Of a stretch of DNA of 64,000 bases, positions 34,510 to 46,219 are shown piece by piece. Source of the DNA: Lentzea cavernae (GTDB lineage: Bacteria; Actinomycetota; Actinomycetes; Mycobacteriales; Pseudonocardiaceae); assembly GCF_014653695.1 (NCBI RefSeq), contig NZ_BNAR01000008.1:1-64000 (forward strand). Direction: 5' to 3'. The notes beneath the pieces are model-generated. The model saw only the letters and a list, made by a program, of their open reading frames with translations. It searched no databases and had not been told where the DNA came from. The stretch's first letter is position 1, and each line of letters starts with the position of its first letter. A program made the position numbers and the translations under genes.

Positions 34510-37415
34510 GGTCGTTCGGCCTGCTCGGGCCGTTGGAGGTGGTGCTCGACGGGCGCCACGTCCACGTCCCGCCGGGCAAGCGCCGCGTGGTGCTCGCCGC
34601 GCTGCTGCTGCGGCCCGGCCAGGTCGTTCCGGTCGACGAGCTGGTCGAGCTGGCCGGCGGCACCCGCAACGCGCTGCAGACCGCGGTCGGCCGCCTGCGC
34701 GAGGTGCTGCCGTCGTTGGTGCTGACCAGGCCCGGCGGCTACGTGCTGGACGTGCGGCCCGACGAGGTCGACGTCCACCGGTTCGACCTGCTGGGGCCGC
34801 GGGAGGCCCTGGCGTTGTGGCGCGGGCGCCCGTTCGCCGACATCGGCAGCGACACCTTGGAACGCGACCACGTGCCCGCGCTGACCGAGAAGTACCTGGC
34901 GACCCTGGAAGCGCGGATCGAGACCGATCTCCGCGACGGCGCGCACGAGCGGCTGGTCCCCGAACTGCGGTCGCTCACCCGGCAGCACCCGGTCCGCGAA
35001 CGGCTGTGGGCCCAGCTCGTCGTGGCCCTGCACCGCTGCGACCGGCAGACCGAGGCGTTGCGGGCGTACGACGACATCCGCGGTCGGCTCGCCGGCGAAC
35101 TCGGCCTCGACCCCGGCAAGGACCTGCAGGAGGCCCACCGGCAGGTGCTCACGGCCGACAACAGACCCCGTGCCCGCAACGACCTCCCCGGCGACATCGC
35201 CGACTTCGCGGGCCGCGCCGGGGACCTGGACGAGATCCTCGCCGCCGTGCCGTCCGGGTGCGTCGCGATCACCGCGATCGACGGCATGGCGGGCATCGGC
35301 AAGACCACGCTGGCCGTCCGCGCGGCCCACCGCTTGGCCTCCCGCTTCCCGGACGCACAGCTCTTCGTCGACCTGCACTCCTACACCGCGGGGGTGGAGC
35401 CCCGCACCCCGTCCGACGCGCTGCTGGCGTTGCTGACCGCGTTGGGCGTGCCCGCGCAGAGCATCCCGGACGGCCTGGACGCGCGGGCCGCCCGCTGGCG
35501 CGCGGAAATGGCCCACCGCAAGGCACTCGTGGTCCTCGACAACGCGGGCAGCGCCGCCCAGGTCCGCCCGCTGCTGCCCGGCACGGGCCTGGTGCTCGTC
35601 ACCAGCAGGCGCAGGCTCGTGGACCTGGACGCCGCCCGCACGATCTCGTTGGACGTGCTGTCCGAAGAGGACTCGCTGAACCTGCTCGCGAGCATCGCCC
35701 GCAGGACCGGCGAGGACTGCCGCGAGATCGTCCGCCTCTGCGGATACCTGCCGCTGGCCGTCCGGATCGTCGGCGCCCGCTGGCGCACCCGCCCGGCGTG
35801 GTCCGCGAAGGACCTGGTCCGCCGCCTCACCGAGCACCGGCTGACCGAGCTGACCGCCGGCGAACGCAGCGTCGCGGGCGCGTTCTCGTTGTCGTACCAG
35901 CAACTCCCCGCCGACCAGCAGCGCCTGTTCCGGTTGCTGGGCCTGCACACGGGGGAGGACTGGGACGCGTACCTGGCGGCGGCGGTGATCGGCACGACCC
36001 GCGTGGAGGCCGAGCGGCTGCTGGACGACCTGCTGGACGCGCACCTGGTGCAGCAGAAGGAGAACGGCCGCTACCGGTTCCACGACCTGCTGGCCGACCA
36101 CGCGAAGGTCTGCGTGGAGCCCGCGGAGAGGACCGAGGCGATCACCCGGATCCTCGACTTCTACCTGCGCGGCGTGGAGAACTCCGCCCGCAGGATCGCC
36201 CCCGGCCGGCCGAGGTTCGACTCCGCGGTCACCCGCGACCTCGTCGATCCACCGGTGTTCGCCACACCGGTGGAGGCGATCGTGTGGCAGGAGGCGGAAC
36301 GGCGCAACCTCAAGGCTGCCGTCTACCTGGCAGCCTACGAAGGGCACTACCGGCACGCTTGGCAGTTGCCGAGCAACTTCGCGCCCTACCTGTGGTTGCA
36401 CGGATCGGGGAGGGAACGCGTCGAGGTGCTGAGCGTCGCGCTCGCGGCCGCGCACGCGCTCGGTGACCTGAAGGCCCGGGCGGAGGCGTTGCGCGGCTTG
36501 GGTTCCGCGTACATGGACGACGGCAACCCGAAAGCAGAGGAACACCTGCGCGAGGCGCTCGTCATCCTGCGGCAGATCGGTGATCTGCGTGGCGAGGCGT
36601 CAGCGCTGGGGTTTCTCGGCATGATTGCGCGCGAACGACGCGACTACGACAAGTCGATGGAGTACTTCCAACAGGGGCTCGCGCTCATGCGCAAGGCCGG
36701 CGCGCCCACCGGAATCGCCCTCGCGTTGCACAACATCGGCATCAGCCACGCGGAACAGGGGCGCAACGAGCAGGCCCTCGCGCACATGTGGGAAGCGGCC
36801 GCGCTGGTGGAGGCTCACGGCGACGTCCGCGAGCTCGCGGTGACCATGAACAACATCGCCCACGCGCACTTCGACGCCTTCCAGGACGAGGAGTGCCTGT
36901 CCTGCATGGAGCGGTCGCTCGCGGGCTTCCGGGAGTGCGGTGACCGCCGCGGTGAGGCGCTCGCCCTGGCCGACTTCGCCCGCTGGCGCTACGAGATGGG
37001 TCACCTCACCGCCGCGGGCGCACTGGCGCGCGACGTCGCGAGGCTGTGCCGGGAGTACACGAACCTGCCCGACGACGAAGCGGTGCTGGCGGCGATGAGG
37101 GAGGTCCGCGACCACGTCGGGCAGATGACGCTGTTGATGTCGTTGTCGCTCGACGCCCTGACGAGCGGCCGCCCGGCCGAGTCGATCCGCTACCTGAAGC
37201 GGTTCGAGGGGCTCGAGAAGGTGCGCCGCTGGTGGAGCGACGAACGCGTGTTCCAGCAGTTCGCCGCCGCGCACCTGGAGCTCGGCGACCGGGAGGCGGC
37301 CGTCCGCTACGCGGAGCAGGCGGTGGAGGCCGCGGAGCGCGGCCACCAGCCCCGAACCCTCGCCTTCGTCCGCGAGACGCTCGCTAGAGCGAAAGCCCCA
37401 GCACCACCACGGTGA
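34506..37415 (+). CDS. AfsR/SARP-like regulator: HTH-BTAD-NB-ARC-TPR
   Basis: A 969-residue multidomain STAND-type regulator. Residues 1-80 are an OmpR-type winged helix (FGLLGPLEVVLDGRHVHVPP). Residues about 85-220 are the BTAD helical domain (WAQLVVALHRCDRQTEALRA). The NB-ARC domain follows with Walker A GMAGIGKTTLA, Walker B KALVVLDN, and LCGYLPLAVRIVG as the GxP loop. The C-terminal half is TPR repeats, such as ALALHNIGISHAEQGRNEQA. GTG 34506 overlaps the nitroreductase stop; GTG 34500 is equally possible. Targets are unknown; the nearest specialised-metabolism gene is the geosmin synthase. Confidence 0.92.
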   Translation: MRSFGLLGPLEVVLDGRHVHVPPGKRRVVLAALLLRPGQVVPVDELVELAGGTRNALQTAVGRLREVLPSLVLTRPGGYVLDVRPDEVDVHRFDLLGPREALALWRGRPFADIGSDTLERDHVPALTEKYLATLEARIETDLRDGAHERLVPELRSLTRQHPVRERLWAQLVVALHRCDRQTEALRAYDDIRGRLAGELGLDPGKDLQEAHRQVLTADNRPRARNDLPGDIADFAGRAGDLDEILAAVPSGCVAITAIDGMAGIGKTTLAVRAAHRLASRFPDAQLFVDLHSYTAGVEPRTPSDALLALLTALGVPAQSIPDGLDARAARWRAEMAHRKALVVLDNAGSAAQVRPLLPGTGLVLVTSRRRLVDLDAARTISLDVLSEEDSLNLLASIARRTGEDCREIVRLCGYLPLAVRIVGARWRTRPAWSAKDLVRRLTEHRLTELTAGERSVAGAFSLSYQQLPADQQRLFRLLGLHTGEDWDAYLAAAVIGTTRVEAERLLDDLLDAHLVQQKENGRYRFHDLLADHAKVCVEPAERTEAITRILDFYLRGVENSARRIAPGRPRFDSAVTRDLVDPPVFATPVEAIVWQEAERRNLKAAVYLAAYEGHYRHAWQLPSNFAPYLWLHGSGRERVEVLSVALAAAHALGDLKARAEALRGLGSAYMDDGNPKAEEHLREALVILRQIGDLRGEASALGFLGMIARERRDYDKSMEYFQQGLALMRKAGAPTGIALALHNIGISHAEQGRNEQALAHMWEAAALVEAHGDVRELAVTMNNIAHAHFDAFQDEECLSCMERSLAGFRECGDRRGEALALADFARWRYEMGHLTAAGALARDVARLCREYTNLPDDEAVLAAMREVRDHVGQMTLLMSLSLDALTSGRPAESIRYLKRFEGLEKVRRWWSDERVFQQFAAAHLELGDREAAVRYAEQAVEAAERGHQPRTLAFVRETLARAKAPAPPR

Positions 37416-37479
37416 TCACGGCCGCCGCCAGCAACGCGAACGCCGCCCACTGGGCCACCCTGTCCCTCGTCCTGCGCAT
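37384..37479 (-). CDS. Possible 31-residue membrane peptide
   Basis: From ATG 37479 a 31-residue ORF reads MRRTRDRVAQW, then one hydrophobic helix AAFALLAAAVITVVVLGLSL. A basic head and single span fit a real small membrane peptide, and GGGAG lies upstream. It overlaps the convergent regulator's last 32 bp. The short length makes this tentative. Confidence 0.45.
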   Translation of the reverse strand: MRRTRDRVAQWAAFALLAAAVITVVVLGLSL

Positions 37480-37960
37480 CTCCTGCTCCCCTCGGTGGTG
37501 ACGCCACCGAGGGTGGGCGAGCCCGTCCCCACGCCGTCCCCACCGCCATCACGCCCATTCACGAGAATGAGAGCGGCGTGTTTTGATCAACGCGGTGTGA
37601 GGTACTCGTGAGCTATTGCTCCAACGGAGTGCTTGGCTCGCTCGTAAGATTCCGTTAGGGTCGCATTCGCGGGCAATTGGCGGGGCGGGACGCGTTATCA
37701 AAAATCGCCCGAAAATTGATCAGAAATTAGCCACTTGTTCGATTGAAACCATCTCGCTGCTCCGTCCGGGTGGTGCCGTCCACGGCAGGACCAGCCGACG
37801 CTCACCCAGCGGGACGGCGGTGACGGAGACGTGTGCGTGCAGTGGTGCGTGGTCGGCCAAAAGGGGCTTGCGAGTCGTGAGAATCGGACCAGTCTTGTCT
37901 AATGGCATCGCCGGGATCCGTCCGGCGGACAGTGGCCTCGACACGGGGGTGGAACGCACC
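37480..37960. other. 481-bp non-coding interval upstream of the Uma2 gene
   Basis: GC falls around 37560-37760, with A/T-rich stretches such as TTATCAAAAATCG and AAATTGATCAGAAATTAG that could hold promoters. A small hairpin CACCGAGG/CCTCGGTGG flanks 37490-37512. No coding signal, tRNA or clear riboswitch is visible. Confidence 0.5.
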
Positions 37961-40785
<2,825 letters not shown>

Positions 40786-40798
40786 AGCCGCTGTCAGG

Positions 40799-40831
40799 CG
40801 CTGACCGCCGATGGTCAGCGGACGGTCAGCG
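40799..40831 (+). promoter_or_regulatory. Three GGTCAGCG half-sites upstream of the FAD monooxygenase
   Basis: CGCTGACC (40799-40806) and GGTCAGCG (40813-40820) make a perfect 8-bp inverted repeat with a 6-bp spacer. A third GGTCAGCG at 40824-40831 is a direct repeat 11 bp after the second. This is operator-like, in the 92-bp gap before the GTG at 40878. Confidence 0.6.
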
Positions 40832-40877
40832 CCGGACGGCACCTTGTGGGCATCACCGACTCACAGGGGGAACCACC

Positions 40878-41966
40878 GTGAAGAACGTCCTGATCTCCGG
40901 CGCCAGCATCGGCGGACCCGCGCTCGCGTACTGGCTGCGGCACCACGGTTTCAGCGTCACGGTGGTCGAGCGCCATCGCGGCATGCGGCCCGGTGGCCAG
41001 GCCATCGACGTGCGCGGTCCGGCGCTGGAGGTCGTCGAACGCATGGGCCTCGGCGACCAGTTGCGGTCGTCCAGCACCAACATGCGCGGCATGAACGTGG
41101 TCGACGCCGACGGCAACGAGCTGTTCCGCTCCACCACGCACACCCTGAGCGGCGGCGACCTGGCGAGTCCCGACGTCGAGCTGCTGCGCGACGACCTCGC
41201 CCGGATGCTCTTCGACGCGGTGGACGGCGTGGAGTACCTGTTCGACGACACGATCACCTCGATCGACGGCACCCGCGTCACGTTCGAGAAGGCCGCCCCG
41301 CGCGACTTCGACGTGGTCGTCGGCGCGGACGGCCTGCACTCCAACGTCCGCAGGCTCGTCTTCGGGCCCGAGGCGGACTTCATCACGCACCTCGGCATGA
41401 ACCTCGCCGTCTTCACCGCGCCGAACTTCCTCGGACTCGACCACTGGCAGACGTTCCAGCAGGGCGAGGTCGTCGGCGGTGGCATCATGAGCGCCCGGTC
41501 GAACGCGGAATGCCGTGTCTACATGGGTTTCTACGGCGAGGTGGACTTCGACCACCGCGACGTGGACGCGCAACGCCGTCTGCTGGCCGAGAAGTTCGAG
41601 GGTGCCGGGTGGGCGTGGCCGACCGCGTTGAAGCACATGTGGGAGGCGCCGGACTTCCACTTCGACTCGATGAGCCAGATCCGGATGGACTCCTGGTCGC
41701 GCGGCAACGTCGTGCTGCTCGGCGACGCCGGGTACTGCGGTTCGCCGTTGTCCGGGCAGGGCACCAGCATGGCGCTCGTCGGCGCGTACGTGCTCGCCGG
41801 TGAGCTCGCCAAGGACCCGGTGAACGCCTTCCAGCGCTACGAGGAGGTCCTGCGGCCGTACGTGCTCGCGAACCAGGAGATCGCGCTGAGGAACCAGGCC
41901 AACGGCGGCGCGCCCACCGACGATTTCGCCGAGGTCGTGAACAGCCTCAGTCTTCCCGGCTACTGA
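40878..41966 (+). CDS. FAD-dependent monooxygenase (PHBH-type)
   Basis: A 362-residue group A flavin monooxygenase. The FAD motif is VLISGASIGGPALAYWL, DG motif FDVVVGADGLHS and the second FAD motif VVLLGDAGYCGSPLSGQGT. It is a paralogue of the gene at 25816; both keep RPGGQA and the late LVGAYVLAGELA segment. The start is GTG 40878 with CAGGGGG upstream. It follows the geosmin synthase but has its own operator-like repeats, so a biosynthetic link to geosmin is not established; drug or phenolic hydroxylation is the default. Its end overlaps the convergent gene by 20 bp. Confidence 0.9.
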   Translation: MKNVLISGASIGGPALAYWLRHHGFSVTVVERHRGMRPGGQAIDVRGPALEVVERMGLGDQLRSSSTNMRGMNVVDADGNELFRSTTHTLSGGDLASPDVELLRDDLARMLFDAVDGVEYLFDDTITSIDGTRVTFEKAAPRDFDVVVGADGLHSNVRRLVFGPEADFITHLGMNLAVFTAPNFLGLDHWQTFQQGEVVGGGIMSARSNAECRVYMGFYGEVDFDHRDVDAQRRLLAEKFEGAGWAWPTALKHMWEAPDFHFDSMSQIRMDSWSRGNVVLLGDAGYCGSPLSGQGTSMALVGAYVLAGELAKDPVNAFQRYEEVLRPYVLANQEIALRNQANGGAPTDDFAEVVNSLSLPGY

Positions 41967-43515
41967 ACAGTTCCCGGACCGCGGCGGTGAGGTCGTCCTG
42001 GGGGAGCACGGTGCCGGTGAAGCGGGTGACCGCCGTGATCCCCTTGGCCTCCTTGTGCCGCCACACGCCGAAATCGAGCCCGTCGAGGGCGGCGACGACC
42101 TCCGGGTCGTCGCCGAAGTCGGTGTCCTCCCACGGTTCGGCCGAGAACAGGACGCCGCCGCCCCGCGCGAACGACAGGCACCTGTCGCTGTTGACGTTCC
42201 AGAAGTGGCTGGCCGCTTTTCCGCCGCGGGAGAGACGTTCCAGCACCTCACCGCGAGTACCGACGTAGTTGTCGAGCTCCAGCACGACCACGCCACCGTC
42301 GATCTCGACGGCGATCGCGTTCTCCTCGAAGGCGCCCACCACGTCGTCGACGCCGAGACCGGTGACGACGGTGACGGTCGCCGCCACCCCGAGCAGGGCC
42401 GGCAACCACCGCAGTGAGGCCTCGGGGGAGAGGGTCACCGGGGGCTCCGGCTCGCCGCGCAGGCGGTGGCCGACCCGGTCGGTCTTCTTGTGCACCAGCG
42501 GTTCCGCGTGCGGGGCGGGCCAGATCAGCAGGTGGTGGCTCTCGTCGTCGTCCCCGTCGCGGCCGTGCGCGTGGACCCGCACGCGGAACTCACCCGGCCA
42601 GGGCGGCATCCCGCTGTGACCGAGCCGGGCGTCGCCCTTCACGGCGGTGAAGCTCGCCTCGGCGACCTCGTCCCACTGCGCGATCTCCGGCTCTCCCGGC
42701 TCGTCGAGCGTCACGCGCACCGACACCGCCACGGAGCCCTGCGCGAGTCCGGTGCGCACGGCGAAACCGGTGTCGATCGCCGTGACGACCCCTGTCGTCG
42801 TGAAGTCGGTGCCGGGGAGGCTCGCTTCCTCCGCGAACACGAACTCGTGGTCGAACACCGGCACCGTCGTGTTCCAGGACGAGCCCTGGTACTCGGCCCG
42901 CCGCTTCTCCAGCACCGCCTGCGCGTACGCGAGCGGCAAGGGGACGTCCGGCAGGAGCTCGACGGTCGCGCCCAGTGCGATCCCGACGACCGCGGCCGGA
43001 TCAGCCGCGGTGGGCGTGCCGAGCGCGTTGAGCACCGCCCTCGACACCACCACGGCCACCGCCAGGTGCGCGGCTCCGCGCCGGGCGGCGATACCCGCCT
43101 CGTCACCCGTGACACCGCTCTGGTCCGGCGACAGCGCGCGCACCTGCTCCACGATCAGATCGACGGCTCCGGGGTGCACCGCGTTCACCATGGTCATCGG
43201 GGTCGCCATCGCGCTCTGGCCGTTCATCGACACCAGCACGAAGCCGCTGCCGTCCGGCAACGGCCGCAACCCCGCGACGAGGCCGGCGGGCGCGGTGAGG
43301 TCCAGCCGGGCCACGGCCAGCTCCAGCGCGCCCAGCAGCCGTTCCGCCACCAGGCCGGGGAACAGCTGCAACGCCTTCTGCGCGACCGATCCGGCGTAGA
43401 AGTCGTCGGGCCTCCTGCGCGCGGTGTGCCGGCCCAGCTCCGCCGCCGGTCCAGCCGGGATCAGGGCCTCGATCGACGGAGCCGCGCCGGTGATCAGCTT
43501 CTCGAATTCCCCCAC
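41947..43515 (-). CDS. Large hypothetical protein with a DUF6461-like C-terminal part
   Basis: A protein of about 522 residues with no signal peptide or membrane helix. The N-terminal ~330 residues are unrecognised; they contain repeated beta-rich Ala/Val segments and AEYQGSSWNTTVPVFDHEFVF. The last ~150 residues (SLRWLPALLGVAATVTVVTG, then GGGVLFSAEPW) resemble, from memory, the DUF6461 family, which often accompanies SMI1-like or toxin-immunity contexts. I chose GTG 43515 with GGGGAC upstream; TTG 43536 is possible. It is divergent from the riboswitch-led operon. Function unknown. Confidence 0.7.
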   Translation of the reverse strand: MGEFEKLITGAAPSIEALIPAGPAAELGRHTARRRPDDFYAGSVAQKALQLFPGLVAERLLGALELAVARLDLTAPAGLVAGLRPLPDGSGFVLVSMNGQSAMATPMTMVNAVHPGAVDLIVEQVRALSPDQSGVTGDEAGIAARRGAAHLAVAVVVSRAVLNALGTPTAADPAAVVGIALGATVELLPDVPLPLAYAQAVLEKRRAEYQGSSWNTTVPVFDHEFVFAEEASLPGTDFTTTGVVTAIDTGFAVRTGLAQGSVAVSVRVTLDEPGEPEIAQWDEVAEASFTAVKGDARLGHSGMPPWPGEFRVRVHAHGRDGDDDESHHLLIWPAPHAEPLVHKKTDRVGHRLRGEPEPPVTLSPEASLRWLPALLGVAATVTVVTGLGVDDVVGAFEENAIAVEIDGGVVVLELDNYVGTRGEVLERLSRGGKAASHFWNVNSDRCLSFARGGGVLFSAEPWEDTDFGDDPEVVAALDGLDFGVWRHKEAKGITAVTRFTGTVLPQDDLTAAVRELFSSRED

Positions 43516-43590
43516 GTCCCCGATTGTGCCGATCAATGGTCCAGCTCACAGCCATTTGACTCGAATTGATCCCTCCCGCACGATCCTGGG

Positions 43591-43715
43591 TTGACAACAG
43601 CATCCGCACGCCGCGGGGGAAGCCGGTGCAACTCCGGCACTGACCCGCAACGGTGATAGTCCGACTGCCCGTGGCGTGCGGTAGCTCCACCAACCCGTCG
43701 AGGACAGCGGGCAGG
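43591..43715 (+). promoter_or_regulatory. Cobalamin riboswitch
   Basis: The core at 43619-43653 has the recognisable order GAAGCCGGTGCAACTCCGGC then ACTGACCCGCAACGGTGA, the conserved B12-box region. The domain is closed by a perfect 9-bp stem, CCGCACGCC (43604-43612) with GGCGTGCGG (43673-43681). The downstream segment ends in GGGAGG, the ribosome-binding site of the gene at 43724, so translational control by sequestering that site is likely. TTGACA at 43591 could be a -35. Confidence 0.93.
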
Positions 43716-43723
43716 GAGGCGTA

Positions 43724-44962
43724 GTGATCAGGAGATCCGCGTTGGTCGCCGTGATGGCGACCGCGCTGGTGGCGACACCGCAGGCACAGGCAGCGGAGCC
43801 GCCGTCGGCGGGAACGTGGCTGGCCGGCCAGTTCGCCGGCGGCGACCACCTGGTGCAGGGCCCCGACCTGCCCGATCCGGGTCTGACCGCGGACGGCGTC
43901 TACGCGCTGGCCGCCGCGGGGGTCGGCAAGTCGACGGCCACGAAGGCCGCCGCCTGGCTCGCCCGGCCCGAGCAGCTGGAGTTCCTCGTCGGTGACGGCG
44001 AGACCGAGTCGTACGTCGGTGGCCTGGTGAAGCTCGCGCTCGTCGCGCAGACGCTCGGCACCGACCCGCACGCGTTCGCGGGCGTCGACCTGCTGGAGCG
44101 GCTCGCGCCGTTGCAGGACGCGTCGGGCCGCTACCGCGACGCGTCGGCGGACCCCGCCGCGGAGCAGACCAACGCGTTCACGCAGGCGTTGGCGATCATC
44201 GTGCTGAAGCGCGCGGGCCTGCCGTCGGACGAGGCGGTGGCGTACCAGGTCTCCACGCAGTGCCCGGACGGCGGTTTCCCGATCGCGTTCGCGCAGCCGA
44301 CGTGCAAGTCCGATGTGGACGGAACGGCGATGGTGCTGCAGGCCCTGCTGGCGGTGGGCGAGAAGACCGCCTCGCCGAAGGCCCTGACGTGGCTCGCGGG
44401 ACAGCAGAAGGCGGACGGCGGGTTCCCGTCGGCCACCGCCGGGTCCAACGCCAACAGCACGGGTCTCGCGATCGGCGCGCTCGTCGCGGGCGGTCGTGCC
44501 GCGGACGCGGACGAGGCCGTCGCGTACCTGCGGTCGTTGCAGGTCGGCTGTTCCGGGCCCGAGGCGCAACGCGGTGCCGTTGCCTATGACGCCGCGGGTT
44601 ATGAGCAATACCCGGCGATCCGCGCCACCGCGCAGGCGATGCTCGGCCTCGCCCGCGTGAGCCTCGCCGACGTGTCGGCGTCGTCCGCGACCGCCGGTGT
44701 GCCCGCGATCGACTGCGGCACAACGCCTCCCACCACGACCACGCCACCGTCGCCCTCTCCGTCGCCGTCCCCTTCGCCGGAGCCGCCGGCCTCGTCCGAG
44801 CCGCCCGCGCCCGCTCCGGCCGGTCCCGACACCCCGGCCGTTCCGCCGCTCGCCGCCACGGGGCCCGGCCAGGCCGTGCCCTTGACGCTGCTCGGTTCCT
44901 CCACGGTGCTCGCGGGCGCCGTTCTCCTGCTCGTCTCCCGTCGCCGGAAGGTAGGTGCGTGA
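43724..44962 (+). CDS. Wall-anchored alpha-toroid (prenyltransferase-repeat) protein, transcobalamin alpha-domain-like
   Basis: A 412-residue exported protein. Signal peptide to about residue 23 (VAVMATALVATPQAQA), then alpha-alpha toroid repeats with DGGFP motifs (QCPDGGFPIAF, QQKADGGFPSA) and paired cysteines. A Pro/Ser/Thr linker follows, with sorting signal LAATG at 376-380, a hydrophobic span and an RRRK tail. LAxTG is the motif of class E sortases, so attachment to peptidoglycan is expected. No catalytic acidic motif of a terpene cyclase is seen; transcobalamin and intrinsic factor use the same toroid fold to bind cobalamin. It is first in the B12-riboswitch operon. Paralogue without anchor at 20813. 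Confidence 0.85.
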   Translation: MIRRSALVAVMATALVATPQAQAAEPPSAGTWLAGQFAGGDHLVQGPDLPDPGLTADGVYALAAAGVGKSTATKAAAWLARPEQLEFLVGDGETESYVGGLVKLALVAQTLGTDPHAFAGVDLLERLAPLQDASGRYRDASADPAAEQTNAFTQALAIIVLKRAGLPSDEAVAYQVSTQCPDGGFPIAFAQPTCKSDVDGTAMVLQALLAVGEKTASPKALTWLAGQQKADGGFPSATAGSNANSTGLAIGALVAGGRAADADEAVAYLRSLQVGCSGPEAQRGAVAYDAAGYEQYPAIRATAQAMLGLARVSLADVSASSATAGVPAIDCGTTPPTTTTPPSPSPSPSPSPEPPASSEPPAPAPAGPDTPAVPPLAATGPGQAVPLTLLGSSTVLAGAVLLLVSRRRKVGA

Positions 44963-45375
44963 TGCGCCGCATGCTCGCTGTCCTCGCGCTGGTCGCGAGC
45001 TCGTTCGCCGTCACGTCACCGGCTTCCGCCGCGCCGTGCGAGGGCGTCAAGGTCGTCGTGGACTTCGCCGCGCTGGGCGGAGGCGTCCAGACCGGGTGCG
45101 CCGCGGGCGATCCCACCACCGGCCTCACCGCGCTGACCGGCGCCGGCTTCACGTACTCGTTCGTGCCGCGCCAGCCCGGTTTCGTGTGCCGGATCAACCT
45201 GCTCCCGAACCCGTGCACCACGCCCACGACCAGCGCGTACTGGTCGTACTGGCACGCGACGCCCGGCGGCTCCTGGACCTACAGCTCCTCGGGCGCCGGC
45301 GGCTACAACCCGGCTCCGGGCACCGTCGAGGGCTGGTCGTTCGGCGCGGGCGTCGCCCCGGCGGCCACTCCGTGA
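44962..45375 (+). CDS. Secreted DUF4430-like (transcobalamin beta-domain-like) protein
   Basis: A 137-residue secreted protein with signal peptide (RRMLAVLALVASSFAVTSPA). The mature domain has two Cys pairs and the DUF4430-like pattern: TGLTALTGAGFTYSF, then FVCRIN, then AYWSYWHATPGGSWTYSS and a final GTVEGWSFGAG. This small beta fold forms the C-terminal half of animal transcobalamin, where it closes over the ligand. ATG 44962 overlaps the toroid stop. It lacks a membrane anchor, so it may be soluble in the wall or complex with the toroid protein. Confidence 0.82.
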   Translation: MRRMLAVLALVASSFAVTSPASAAPCEGVKVVVDFAALGGGVQTGCAAGDPTTGLTALTGAGFTYSFVPRQPGFVCRINLLPNPCTTPTTSAYWSYWHATPGGSWTYSSSGAGGYNPAPGTVEGWSFGAGVAPAATP

Positions 45376-46157
45376 GGAGGCTCTTCTTCGCGCTGGCACT
45401 GGTGATCGCGTTCGCACCGGTGCCGGCGCGGGCCGCGGGATGCGACGGCGTGACCGTCGTCGTCGACTACCGCGGCCTCGGCGGAGGCGTGCAGCAGGGC
45501 TGCGCGCCGGGCAGCCCGGCCTCCGGGACCGCGGCGCTGACGGCGGCCGGCTTCGGCTACACCTACGCGTCGCGGCAGGCCGGTTTCGTCTGCCGCATCA
45601 ACGGAAGGCCGGGCACGGACGCCGACAAGTGCGTCAACGCCTCACCCGCCACCGCGTACTGGTCGTACTGGCACGCACCGGCAGGCGGCTCGTGGACGTA
45701 CAGCAACCAGGGCGCGGCGACCTACGTGCCGGCCCGCGGAACCGTGCAGGGATGGGCTTTCGGCGCCGGGGAACAACCCGGCATCGCCCCGCCCGCCGCT
45801 CCCGCCCCGCCCGCACCCCAGCAACCACCCGCGCAACCACCGGTTCAGCAGCCTCCGGCACAGCAACCACCTGGGCAGCAGCAACCGCCCGCGGTGACCA
45901 CGACGACCACCGCACCTGCTTCGTCGACGGCCGCGCCGCCGTCTTCCTCGGAGTCGGCTGCGCCTTCGTCGAGCGGGCCGTCGTCGTCGGCTGCGGGACA
46001 GACGTCGGCTCCGGCTGTCGCGGAGAAGTCCCGGCAGGTGCAGGAGAAGTCCGGCACCGGCTGGCTGTGGACGCTGCTGGGGGTGCTGGTGATCGCGGCA
46101 CTGGTGGTGGCCGGGGTGCTCGTGGCCCGTCGGCGCCGCGCTGCGGAAGAGGAATGA
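45372..46157 (+). CDS. Membrane-anchored DUF4430-like (SCO2322-type) protein
   Basis: A 261-residue paralogue of the preceding protein. Signal peptide, one DUF4430-like domain (VVVDYRGLGGGVQQGC, AYWSYWHAPAGGSWTYSN, GTVQGWAFGAG), then a ~100-residue Pro/Gln/Thr/Ser linker able to span the cell wall, a C-terminal helix WLWTLLGVLVIAALVVAGVL and an RRRR tail. It should be fixed in the cytoplasmic membrane with the binding domain extended outward. GTG 45372 overlaps the previous stop. Position just before the ECF transporter genes suggests hand-over of the ligand to the importer. The family name SCO2322 is from memory. Confidence 0.82.
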   Translation: MRRLFFALALVIAFAPVPARAAGCDGVTVVVDYRGLGGGVQQGCAPGSPASGTAALTAAGFGYTYASRQAGFVCRINGRPGTDADKCVNASPATAYWSYWHAPAGGSWTYSNQGAATYVPARGTVQGWAFGAGEQPGIAPPAAPAPPAPQQPPAQPPVQQPPAQQPPGQQQPPAVTTTTTAPASSTAAPPSSSESAAPSSSGPSSSAAGQTSAPAVAEKSRQVQEKSGTGWLWTLLGVLVIAALVVAGVLVARRRRAAEEE

Positions 46158-46219
46158 GGCCGCGTTCAGCGCTCGGCAGCATCCGGCGCGTGGTCGCGGG
46201 AGCGGTGATCGGGGCGTGA
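46154..46219 (+). CDS. Possible 21-residue bridging ORF
   Basis: ATG 46154 overlaps the DUF4430 stop and the TGA at 46219 overlaps the EcfT GTG. The peptide is a basic/hydrophobic MRPRSALGSIRRVVAGAVIGA. It may only keep ribosomes moving from one gene to the next. No independent function is claimed. Confidence 0.35.
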   Translation: MRPRSALGSIRRVVAGAVIGA

